Source: Arthrobacter echini (GTDB lineage Bacteria > Actinomycetota > Actinomycetes > Actinomycetales > Micrococcaceae). From it: a stretch of DNA of 64,000 nt. The translations under genes were made by a program, and so were the position numbers. Position 1 is the first letter of the stretch. Each line of letters opens with the position of its first letter. This document shows, one piece after another, positions 17,818 through 25,565 of the stretch. The notes beneath the pieces are model-generated. The model ran no database searches. It saw only the letters and a list, made by a program, of their open reading frames with translations, and had not been told where the DNA came from. The stretch lies in contig NZ_SSWH01000002.1 in assembly GCF_004803505.1 (NCBI RefSeq), positions 157,305 through 221,304 of the forward strand, written 5' to 3'.

Positions 17818-20600
17818 GGGTTGCCCGGTGGCAGCAGGAGCTCGTTGAGCTCCACCCGCGAGCTGACGCCGAGTTTCGCGTATGCCCGATACAGGTGCCC
17901 TTCCACCGTCCGCACAGAGAGGAAGACTTCTCGGGCAATGTCATGGTTCCTCCGGCCGGTGGCAGCGAGCGTGGCGATCTCCTTCTCGCGAGCGGTCAGC
18001 ATCGACAGGCGGAGGTCGGCGTCGACCGCCGTCTGTGCGCGGGACGCCAGGTCCGGATCAGTACGACGCCGGCGGGGTCCGTTCTGCCCACGCGTCGCTC
18101 TGGTGGCGGCGCGGAGGTACCCTGGCTGGTGCTCACTGCTCGGAACAGCGGTGCGCATGACACCCAGGAGCGATTCCGGATCGGAGGACATGAGAGCCCG
18201 CACGTACAGCCACCGCACCCGCTCCCGCGATTCATGACTGCTGTCGGAGGAACGGACGAGAGCGGCGAGTGCCTCCCGCCGCCCGAGGCACGCGGCAGCG
18301 GCGAGGCTCGTCAAGGCCCACGCTCCGGCTCCCCGCGCACGATCGTCGGCCGCCCGAGCATGGAAGCCGGCCGCGGCCTGACTCCGGCTCCCGACGCGTG
18401 CAGCGAAACACGTACGGTAGAAAGATGCCGCCCGCCGCATCAGCCAGGAACTGCGCCGTTCGGCATCCGTCAGCGGAAGTCCGGCGGTGACCCGCTGCGC
18501 TGATCCCTCATCCGTACAGCAGAGGGTGAGCGCCGCCGCCGCGAGGTTCAGTATTCCGTGGGGGTCGGCGTCCCGCACCTGCTGCACCACCGTTCGAAGG
18601 GCGGTGCCCGCCTCCTCCCGGCGACCAGCCGCGAGGAGATCGAGTCCCGTCAACAACTGGGCGAGCGAACCGCGTTCGCTGGACCAGGGAATCGCTTGCG
18701 TGCGCTGGGGTGCAGCGGGCAGGGCCTCACCCTGTCCGCCCGTGAGCATGGACGCCAGCCGGACCCGCAGGAGCGCGGCGTCCGCGATGCGGTAGGAGAT
18801 CCGTGGATCTGCCAGCTGCAGCGAGAGCGCGTGGGTCAACTCCGGGTTCGGATGTCCGGCGAGGATGTTCGCCTCGAGCAGGAGAGACTGCGCGGTGACC
18901 TGGAGGCCGCGCTCCTCGACGCTCAGCGCGTCGGGTGAATCGGTGCACACGAGGGAGGTTAGAGCGTCGAGGTTGTCCCGGAAGCGCCCCTCGAAAGCAG
19001 CGAGTTCTGCACGGGCAACCCGGATCCTGCGCTCGAACAGATCCACCTCGCTCACCGCACCAGGAGTGTCCGCCGCCCGACGCCATGCCGAGGTACGGGC
19101 AGCCAACTTCTGGAGCGTCTGCGCTGCCGACGGAATGGAGCTGACGCGCTGCAGCCTCGCCTGTTCGATTCCGCAAGCGACCAGCTTCTCGGGCTCGAGG
19201 TACTCCCTTCTTGCAGCGAGAAGGCCGGCGAAGGCGCTTGCCTCGTCGTAGTGCCCCTGCTGGAGGGCGGCGACCAGTCCCTGACAGCTGATGCATGAGC
19301 GCTTACCTGCGTTCCCGAGCGAGGCGATCAGCCGAATGACGCGACCGTAGTCACCGCTGCCGTCAAGGAGCTGGAGTGCGTGCGCCGTCTCCTCGATGGT
19401 CACCGCTCTACCCGCCTTCAGTCGCCATAGGACGTCACGAACCGGATCCCTGCGAAGATCGTCGAGCGCGCCACCCATGCGGGACAGCCTCGAGTACAGG
19501 TGTGCTGCGACGCTCGGAGACACTGCGTCGGTCAGTCCGGACGCCATGCGGGGAGTCGTGAGGCTGATGCGCGGCATCCGCCGTCCGTCCACCCTGAGCA
19601 ATCCCGCGCTCTGGAGCTCATCGAGATCCGTCGGGTCCGCGATGAGCGCCACGTCGGTCCACGACGGCGAGCCCAGAAGCGCCACCAGGACGAGGATGTC
19701 CCGCTGATTCGCCGAAACCGACGGCCCGCCGGAGAGGAACGCGTCGACACCATGCAGGCACGGGGCCGGATGCTCCGCGTGAACCCAGACATCCTTCCTC
19801 CGCACGAGCGCGGATCGCTGCGTCAGATCTCTGATTCTTTCCAGAATGGAACGCGGGGTCGCGACGGCCACCTCGGCCACGGCTTCGGCGCCCTCCCTGC
19901 TGAGCGGGGCCCCGAGAACGACCTCTGCCAGGAGCCACACCTGCGAGAACGACAGTTCCGGCAGGTCGATCCGCTGCAGATCCCCGGAGCGCCACAGAGC
20001 CAGTAATGAGGGATTAACCTGTGCGGTATCCGTGACCGACAGTACGACGCGTGGTCCGTGAGTAAGTGCGACCTGACCGATCACGGCAATCGGCAGCTCA
20101 TCCAGATGCTCCGCATCGTCGATCACCAGGACGGCCTCCCTGCTACCGGCAGCCTGGTGGACGAGTCGGAGGATCGCCTTGGCGATCAGGGCCGGATGCG
20201 TCAGCTCCGCCGGAAGCCCCGGCACGAGTGATCGAAGACAGTGGTACGGCACAGGTGCGAGCTCCGCTCGGCCATGCAGGACATACGCAGAAGTCAGGCG
20301 CCGTTGTACCTGCTGCAGGAAAGCGGACTTTCCGGACCCGGGAACTCCTGCCACCACGGTTCCCGCGGACCCGATCCGGACGAGGGCTTCGAGGACCAGC
20401 GCGATCTCCTCCTCGCGTCCCACGAAACACTCGGGCGCGGACGCCCGCCATGCTTGCCTCCCCGCAGCTTCTCGCGAGGACCGCACCGGTGGGCGGACGG
20501 CCGAACCGTCGACGAGATTCTGCGGGCACATGGAGGACCGACTTCCCTGGTGTGACGCTTCCTTGAGAAGAAGCGTAGGAAGTCGACCGGGGCGCAGCAC
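17814..20600 (-). CDS. LAL-type STAND ATPase / LuxR transcriptional regulator (LAL4)
   Basis: The protein has 928 residues from a GTG at 20600; an ATG at 20531 is an alternative. The GTG is favoured because a TAGCGT box lies exactly 6 bases before it, as in leaderless actinobacterial transcripts, while neither start has a ribosome site. Walker A is GVPGSGKS (about 85-92) and Walker B is VLVIDDAEHLD (about 157-167). The TPR-like middle is Ala/Arg-rich, and the LuxR HTH lies near 860-915 (LTAREKEIATLAATG, SVRTVEGHLYRAYAKLG). It is the first gene of the LAL4-LAL3 pair, about 100 bp after prs on the same strand. Its ligand and targets are unknown. Confidence 0.9.
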   Translation of the reverse strand: MLRPGRLPTLLLKEASHQGSRSSMCPQNLVDGSAVRPPVRSSREAAGRQAWRASAPECFVGREEEIALVLEALVRIGSAGTVVAGVPGSGKSAFLQQVQRRLTSAYVLHGRAELAPVPYHCLRSLVPGLPAELTHPALIAKAILRLVHQAAGSREAVLVIDDAEHLDELPIAVIGQVALTHGPRVVLSVTDTAQVNPSLLALWRSGDLQRIDLPELSFSQVWLLAEVVLGAPLSREGAEAVAEVAVATPRSILERIRDLTQRSALVRRKDVWVHAEHPAPCLHGVDAFLSGGPSVSANQRDILVLVALLGSPSWTDVALIADPTDLDELQSAGLLRVDGRRMPRISLTTPRMASGLTDAVSPSVAAHLYSRLSRMGGALDDLRRDPVRDVLWRLKAGRAVTIEETAHALQLLDGSGDYGRVIRLIASLGNAGKRSCISCQGLVAALQQGHYDEASAFAGLLAARREYLEPEKLVACGIEQARLQRVSSIPSAAQTLQKLAARTSAWRRAADTPGAVSEVDLFERRIRVARAELAAFEGRFRDNLDALTSLVCTDSPDALSVEERGLQVTAQSLLLEANILAGHPNPELTHALSLQLADPRISYRIADAALLRVRLASMLTGGQGEALPAAPQRTQAIPWSSERGSLAQLLTGLDLLAAGRREEAGTALRTVVQQVRDADPHGILNLAAAALTLCCTDEGSAQRVTAGLPLTDAERRSSWLMRRAASFYRTCFAARVGSRSQAAAGFHARAADDRARGAGAWALTSLAAAACLGRREALAALVRSSDSSHESRERVRWLYVRALMSSDPESLLGVMRTAVPSSEHQPGYLRAATRATRGQNGPRRRRTDPDLASRAQTAVDADLRLSMLTAREKEIATLAATGRRNHDIAREVFLSVRTVEGHLYRAYAKLGVSSRVELNELLLPPGNP

Positions 20601-20704
20601 GAGTGGACGCTACGGATACGTGACGGCACCATACTCGCATCGGGTGCCTGCGTGTGATACGCCGTACTCATTTTTTGCCGTAGGACTACCTGGGCCTTGG
20701 GCCC

Positions 20705-21685
20705 TTACGCTATGCCGTCGAAGAGACTCGTCACCGAGCCGTCGTCGAACACCTCCCGGATGGCGCGGGCGATGAGCGGGGCGATCGACAGGACGGTCAA
20801 CTGCGGGAAGCGCTTCTCGGAGGGAATGGGCAAAGTATTCGTGACCACCACTTCCCGGGCCCCGGACTCGGCGAGCCGCCGGGCGGCGTGATCGGAGAAG
20901 ACGGCGTGCGTTGCGGCGATGATCACGTCCTTGGCGCCGGCGTTCTTGAGCACCTGCACCGCGCCGGAGATGGTTCCCCCGGTATCGATCATGTCGTCGA
21001 TGAGGACGCAGGTGCGCCCCTCGACCTGACCCACCACCTGCTTCGACACCGCCTGGTTGGGCATCGTGAGGTCCCTGCTCTTGTGCACGAAGGCCAGGGG
21101 TGCACCGCCGAGCCGCTCCGCCCACTGCTCCGCCACGCGCACGCGACCGGTGTCGGGCGAGACCACCGTGATGTTCTCGGCGTCGACCCTGGTGCGGATG
21201 TAGTCGGCCAGCAGCGGGATGGCCATCAGGTGATCGACGGGTCCGTCGAAGAAGCCCTGGATCTGCGAGGTGTGCAGATCCACGGACATGAGCCGGTTGG
21301 CTCCTGCCGTCTTGTACATGTCCGCCACGAGGCGGGCCGAGATGGGTTCGCGTCCGCGCCCCTTCTTGTCCTGCCGCGCATAGGGGTAGAAGGGCGAGAC
21401 GACGGTGATGCGCTTGGCCGAGGCACGCTTGAGCGAGTCGACCATGATCAGCTGTTCCATCAGCCAGTTGTTGAGCGGCGCCGGATGCGCCTGGATGACG
21501 AAGACGTCGGTGCCCCGCACACTCTCGCCGGAGCGGACGTAAATCTCCCCGTTGGCGAAGTCGTAGGCCGAGACCGGGAGGAGTTCGGTACCGAGCCAGG
21601 ATGCGATCTCCTCGGCCAGTTCGGGATGCGCGCGCCCGGAGGCCAGCACCAGTTTCTTCTCGCCGCGTGCCGTGATCTCGCTCAT
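20705..21685 (-). CDS. prs: Ribose-phosphate pyrophosphokinase (PRPP synthetase)
   Basis: The 326-residue enzyme makes PRPP from ribose 5-phosphate and ATP for nucleotide, His, Trp and NAD synthesis. Visible family motifs are YDFANGEIYVRSGESVRG near residue 45, PFYPYARQDKKGRGREPIS (flexible ATP loop), SVDLHTSQIQGFFD and the PRPP loop VLIDDMIDTGGTI at about 225-237. The start ATG at 21685 shares ATGA with the glmU stop. The longer open frame upstream runs antiparallel to nothing useful and lies inside glmU in another frame. The glmU-prs coupling is the conserved actinobacterial order. Confidence 0.97.
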   Translation of the reverse strand: MSEITARGEKKLVLASGRAHPELAEEIASWLGTELLPVSAYDFANGEIYVRSGESVRGTDVFVIQAHPAPLNNWLMEQLIMVDSLKRASAKRITVVSPFYPYARQDKKGRGREPISARLVADMYKTAGANRLMSVDLHTSQIQGFFDGPVDHLMAIPLLADYIRTRVDAENITVVSPDTGRVRVAEQWAERLGGAPLAFVHKSRDLTMPNQAVSKQVVGQVEGRTCVLIDDMIDTGGTISGAVQVLKNAGAKDVIIAATHAVFSDHAARRLAESGAREVVVTNTLPIPSEKRFPQLTVLSIAPLIARAIREVFDDGSVTSLFDGIA

Positions 21686-23196
21686 GCCTGTCCGCCTTCG
21701 TGTGGTTCTGCTGGGGAATCGGACCCCTTGCCGGCCGTCGCCGCTTCGGCCGCCGCGGTTCCGGGGCGGTGTGAGGCAGTCCAGTCCGGCATGGTGCGCT
21801 GCGGCATCACGCTCAGGCCCAGTGCTCCGGCGGGGACGTCCTTGCGGATGACGGCGCCGGCACCGGTGTAGGCGCCGTCGCCGATCGACACCGGCGCGAC
21901 GAACACGGTGTTGGATCCGGTCCGCACGTGGGAGCCGATCGTGGTGCGGTGCTTGTTCACGCCGTCGTAGTTGGCCGTGATGTTCCCGCACCCGATATTG
22001 GTGTGCTCCCCGATCTCGGTGTCCCCCGCGTACCCGAGGTGGGAGAGCTTCGAGCCGCGGCCGACGACGACGTTCTTCGTCTCGTAGAAGGCACCGATCT
22101 TGCCCTCCTCCCCGAGGACGGTACCGGGTCGCAGGAACGTGAAGGGCCCGACGCTGGCACCTGCCCCGATGCGTGCCCCGCTGCCGTGGGTTCGCATCAC
22201 CTGTGCTCCCTCTTCCACGACGACGTCGGTGAGTGTCGTGTCAGGGCCGATCACCGCGTCCCTGGCGATCGTGGTGCCACCGTGCAGCTGGGTGCCCGGG
22301 AGGATCGTCACGTCCTCGTCGAGTTCCACGGAGACGTCGATCCAGGTGCTCGCGGGGTCGGTGATGCTGACGCCGGCGCGCATCCAGCGTTCCAGGATGC
22401 GCCGGTTCAGTTCTGCCCCGAGGCCGGCCAGTTGCACCCGGTCGTTCGCCCCCTCCACCTGCCAGCGGTCCTTCACGAGGAGGCCCGCCACCCGGCCGCC
22501 GTCCTCGCGGGCGAGGCCGAGCACGTCGGTGAGGTAGAGCTCACCCTGCGCGTTGTCGGCGTCGATACGTCCCAGAGCAGACCGGAGCGCGGCCACGTCG
22601 AACGCGTAGATCCCCGAGTTGACCTCCGAGATGACCAGTTGGTCCTCGTCGGCGTCCTTGTGCTCCACGATCCCGGTCACCGTTCCGTCCGCTGCACGAA
22701 TGATGCGACCATAGCCGCTCGGGTCCTCGAGCTCGGCGGTGAGCACCGTGGCGGCGTTGGCCTGCTGCTCGTGTGCGGTCACGAGAGCCCGCAGCGTGGC
22801 GGCCTCCAGCAACGGCACATCCCCGTAGGTGACGACGACCGTGCCCCGGGTAGCGGCGTCGCGCTCATCGAGCGCGGCAAGGGCCACCTGCACGGCTCGT
22901 CCTGTCCCGGGTACGTCGTCCTGGTCCACCAGGAGCGCCGACTCGTCGAGGGCCGTGATGTGCTCGGCGACGAGATCGCGTTCGTGCCGTACGACGACGA
23001 CGAGGTCGCGTGGTGCGACGCCCCGCGCCGCTGCGAGCGCGTGTCCCACCATGGACTGCCCTCCGAGGAAGTGCAGGATCTTCGGGGTGCGCGACTTCAT
23101 CCGGGTTCCTGCGCCTGCTGCCAGGACGATCACCGCTGCCGGCCCGTCCGCCGAATGATGCGGCCGTACTGTCTGGTCTGCGCTCTGGGGGCTCAC
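21682..23196 (-). CDS. glmU: Bifunctional GlmU (UDP-GlcNAc pyrophosphorylase / GlcN-1-P acetyltransferase)
   Basis: The 504-residue enzyme catalyses the last two steps to UDP-GlcNAc for peptidoglycan. The N-terminal uridyltransferase has LAAGAGTRMKSRTPKILH (about 24-41), the GDVPLL aspartate and the NSGIYAF segment. The C-terminal left-handed beta-helix has hexapeptide repeats and the acetyltransferase motifs FLRPGTVLGEEGKIGAFYE and NITANYDGVNKHRT. The start is taken as the GTG at 23196, which has AGGAG about 10 bases upstream. The frame is open further to 23328, but that would overlap tRNA-Gln. It is coupled to prs by a 4-bp overlap. Confidence 0.96.
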   Translation of the reverse strand: MSPQSADQTVRPHHSADGPAAVIVLAAGAGTRMKSRTPKILHFLGGQSMVGHALAAARGVAPRDLVVVVRHERDLVAEHITALDESALLVDQDDVPGTGRAVQVALAALDERDAATRGTVVVTYGDVPLLEAATLRALVTAHEQQANAATVLTAELEDPSGYGRIIRAADGTVTGIVEHKDADEDQLVISEVNSGIYAFDVAALRSALGRIDADNAQGELYLTDVLGLAREDGGRVAGLLVKDRWQVEGANDRVQLAGLGAELNRRILERWMRAGVSITDPASTWIDVSVELDEDVTILPGTQLHGGTTIARDAVIGPDTTLTDVVVEEGAQVMRTHGSGARIGAGASVGPFTFLRPGTVLGEEGKIGAFYETKNVVVGRGSKLSHLGYAGDTEIGEHTNIGCGNITANYDGVNKHRTTIGSHVRTGSNTVFVAPVSIGDGAYTGAGAVIRKDVPAGALGLSVMPQRTMPDWTASHRPGTAAAEAATAGKGSDSPAEPHEGGQA

Positions 23197-23270
23197 GAGG
23201 TGGGAACTCCTACCTTTGGTCTGCTGGCCGATCCCGCATCCTGCGATGCAGGGTACCGGGGCTTGCGCCG

Positions 23271-23342
23271 TTCCGCCCATAGGATTCGAACCTATACTCC
23301 ACAGCTCCAAAGGCTGGGGTGCTGCCATTACACCAGGGCGGA
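23271..23342 (-). tRNA. tRNA-Gln (anticodon TTG)
   Basis: The minus strand folds as a 72-nt cloverleaf. The acceptor stem TCCGCCC (from 23342) pairs with GGGCGGA (23272-23278), discriminator A. The D-arm is GTGTAATGGCAGCAC, the anticodon loop is CTTTGGA with TTG as anticodon, and the T-arm is TAGGTTCGAATCCTA. CCA is not encoded. It lies just upstream of glmU. Confidence 0.95.
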
Positions 23343-23490
23343 CCGTGCTGCGGTGCGACCTCCTGGCGGGGTCACCTGCGCACGGTTATCCAGTTTGCCA
23401 TGGAGTGTTCGTAGCAGCGACTTCCTCCCGGACCCGCAAGGGCTCCGGCAGGACGGTCGTTGCCGGCTCCTCCTCGGTGCGAGCAGATCG

Positions 23491-23525
23491 TTGAAGGACG
23501 GGGGCCGCCACGCTAGATTCTCACC
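23491..23525 (+). promoter_or_regulatory. Leaderless-type promoter
   Basis: TTGAAG at 23491-23496, a 17-base spacer and TAGATT at 23514-23519 form a sigma-70-type promoter. Only six bases separate the -10 box from the ATG at 23526 and no ribosome site is present, so the transcript probably begins at or next to the start codon. Confidence 0.7.
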
Positions 23526-24071
23526 ATGCGTCCTCCACGCCCAGAGATGTCCGACACCACGCCGCCGCCCGTACTGCTCACCCGCAGCCCGACCGGAACC
23601 GTGCGACTCGCGGGGTGGCTCTGGTTCAGCAGCGTGGCGCTCGGGCTGGCCGCCGTCGTCCTTCGTGTCCTCGACCGCGAGGGCCAGCTCTCCTACCTGC
23701 AGGAGACTGCCGCCGAAGTGGATGCGACCATTCCCGCTGCGGATCTCGAGACGGTCGCTCTCATCGCCTTCTGGGGCACCGTCGGGGCACTTCTCATCGT
23801 GTTTCTCTCGGAGGCGATCCTGGTCCGGCCGTTCCGACTCGGTCTCGGCTGGACCCGCTGGGTGCTAACGGTGCTCCTGGTGGTGAATCTGGGCGCCACG
23901 CTCCTGGCGTCGGCGTTCCTCACGGACGACTCCGGCACTCTCCAACCGACACCCGTCCTCCTGTCCGTGCAGGCCCTCCTCGCTGTCGCGGCGCTGATCC
24001 TGTCCTTCCTCCCGACCTCAAGTCGCTGGTTCAGGGACGTTCGTACTGCTCCCGGCGTGGACCCGTCGTGA
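23526..24071 (+). CDS. Small four-helix membrane protein of unknown function
   Basis: The 181-residue protein has four likely membrane segments at about 26-47 (LAGWLWFSSVALGLAAVVL), 77-98 (LIAFWGTVGALLIVFLSEAIL), 108-132 and 142-163. No enzymatic motif is seen. The layout (two hairpins with a short outside loop containing LSYLQETAAEVD) resembles uncharacterised actinobacterial integral membrane proteins next to glmU. It is expressed from its own leaderless-type promoter. Its last 54 bases overlap, tail to tail, the 3' end of the iniC-like gene, so the two transcripts are antisense to each other there. Confidence 0.75.
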   Translation: MRPPRPEMSDTTPPPVLLTRSPTGTVRLAGWLWFSSVALGLAAVVLRVLDREGQLSYLQETAAEVDATIPAADLETVALIAFWGTVGALLIVFLSEAILVRPFRLGLGWTRWVLTVLLVVNLGATLLASAFLTDDSGTLQPTPVLLSVQALLAVAALILSFLPTSSRWFRDVRTAPGVDPS

Positions 24072-25565
24072 TCCGGGACCTCCGGCGGCCTCGCGATCAG
24101 GCTGCCGATGGTCCCGGACGAGTTGCTCGCAGGAGCGTACGACCACCTGGCAGGCCTCGACGGCGGTTCGGTCGGTGAGTGGATTCTCCGCGACGAGGCG
24201 CCAGCGGCGCAGTTCGGCCAGCGCCGTGGAGCTGATGTCGTCCGGAGAGGCATCGTCGTCGAGCGCCAGACGCTGTGCGGCACTCACGCCCGAGCCTCCG
24301 ACCAGGCGCTCGGCGTCCTGTGCGTACAGAGCAGACAGCGGAACGGCCCGCGAACGAAGTGCCGACAGCACTCTCAGCTCCCGGAGCTGGTGGGCGCCGG
24401 TCTCGATCCTCTCGATCGATCCCAACAGGCCCCGGCCCTGCGGCGACGGGTCGGCGCGCGCCAGCGCTCCTACACCGGTGAGGACCGCCCTGGCCCGGAG
24501 CTGATCGGACCGCGCCCTGAACTGACGCTCCACGAGCTGCAGGAGCTGATCGAGACCGCTGCGCCGCGCCAGCTCGTCGGCGAGTTCCGAGGAACTGTCG
24601 ACTCCGCCGCGCAGCAGCGCGCACGCCAACCGGATCCCGAACACGCCGAAACGGTCGAGGAGGGAGGCGCGGAGGCCCTGATCGACCTGCAGTGCGGCGT
24701 CGGCGCGCACGAAGCGGTCCGCCGACAGCAGCATCTTCTCCCGCACGTCTCGCTCGAGCGCCGCGAGGACCGCAAGCGCCCGGAATTCCTCCTGCCGCAG
24801 GGTGCGGGCACTCTGTGCCAGCAGACCCGCGATCGGAACGACGTCGAGCGCGAGCGCCCGCAGGGAGGGATCCGATCGGTACCGGTCGGCGATCCCGGCT
24901 GCGGAGATCAACGAGTCGATCCTGCCCGCCCCCACCTCGTCGGCCCGCGACAGGACGGCGAGGGCGTTGACGGTCCCCGAGCTGCCGGTACTGTCGTCGC
25001 GGAAGGCCTCGAGGAAGCTCAGGTCGGAAGCGTGCAGATGACGCATCAGGTAGATCACGGCGTCGGCCTCCGACGCGTTGTCCCCGGGCGTCAGTAGACG
25101 CAGGCTGCGTTCGGAGACCCCCGAGGAGAGGGAGGCGATGCCGGGGGTGTCGATCAGCGTCAGCCGGCGGAGGCTCTCGGCGGGCCAGTCCACCACGAGT
25201 CGTTCCACGTCCTCGGGGCGGAGGCCACCGAGTTCGAACTCGAGCCGTCCGGCGATCCGCCGGACGGGCAGGAGCACCTGCTCCCCACCCGTGCGGTGCA
25301 GGGTGATCCTCGGTGTCGCCGACCAGCGGTACCAGGTGACGATCCGGGTGCACTCCCCCGCATCGGTCGGCGCGATCTCCTCGCCGATGATCGCGTTCAG
25401 CAGGGTGGACTTACCTGCCTTCATCATGCCCGCGATCGCCACCCTCAGCGGTTCACGCAGGCGATCGGCGAAGGCATCGAGCGCTGCGCACGCGGCCGGG
25501 TCGTTCGCATATGCCGAGCGCGCCCGGATCAGGAGCTCCTCCACCGCTGCCGACGTGCTGCTCAT
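24018..25565 (-). CDS. iniC: Dynamin-like GTPase, IniC-type
   Basis: The 515-residue protein starts at ATG 25565, overlapping the iniA-like stop by 4 bp. The frame is open further upstream, but that part lies inside iniA in another frame. GTPase motifs are visible: G1 AGMMKAGKST at about 44-53, a G2 Thr in ECTRIVTW, G3 LIDTPG at about 130-135 and G4 SRAD at about 200-203. The remainder is helical with Arg/Leu-rich stalk-like segments. In mycobacteria IniA and IniC are paired dynamin-like proteins of the iniBAC operon, induced by cell-wall inhibitors and active at the membrane. This gene takes the IniC place by order and size; a true orthologue assignment needs a phylogeny. No clear membrane hairpin is seen here, unlike in IniA. 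Confidence 0.82.
   Translation of the reverse strand: MSSTSAAVEELLIRARSAYANDPAACAALDAFADRLREPLRVAIAGMMKAGKSTLLNAIIGEEIAPTDAGECTRIVTWYRWSATPRITLHRTGGEQVLLPVRRIAGRLEFELGGLRPEDVERLVVDWPAESLRRLTLIDTPGIASLSSGVSERSLRLLTPGDNASEADAVIYLMRHLHASDLSFLEAFRDDSTGSSGTVNALAVLSRADEVGAGRIDSLISAAGIADRYRSDPSLRALALDVVPIAGLLAQSARTLRQEEFRALAVLAALERDVREKMLLSADRFVRADAALQVDQGLRASLLDRFGVFGIRLACALLRGGVDSSSELADELARRSGLDQLLQLVERQFRARSDQLRARAVLTGVGALARADPSPQGRGLLGSIERIETGAHQLRELRVLSALRSRAVPLSALYAQDAERLVGGSGVSAAQRLALDDDASPDDISSTALAELRRWRLVAENPLTDRTAVEACQVVVRSCEQLVRDHRQPDREAAGGPGSRRVHAGSSTNVPEPAT

Noticed and set aside
20641-20704. T-run at 20671-20676 as a terminator for prs
   Set aside because: The T-run is on the plus strand, the wrong direction for prs, and no stem precedes it.
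23197-23328. Longer start for glmU
   Set aside because: It would overlap tRNA-Gln and has no family similarity; GTG 23196 has a ribosome site.
21928-23868. Plus-strand open frame of 646 codons
   Set aside because: It lies opposite glmU and runs through the tRNA-Gln gene; its translation has no family resemblance and is a high-GC antisense shadow.
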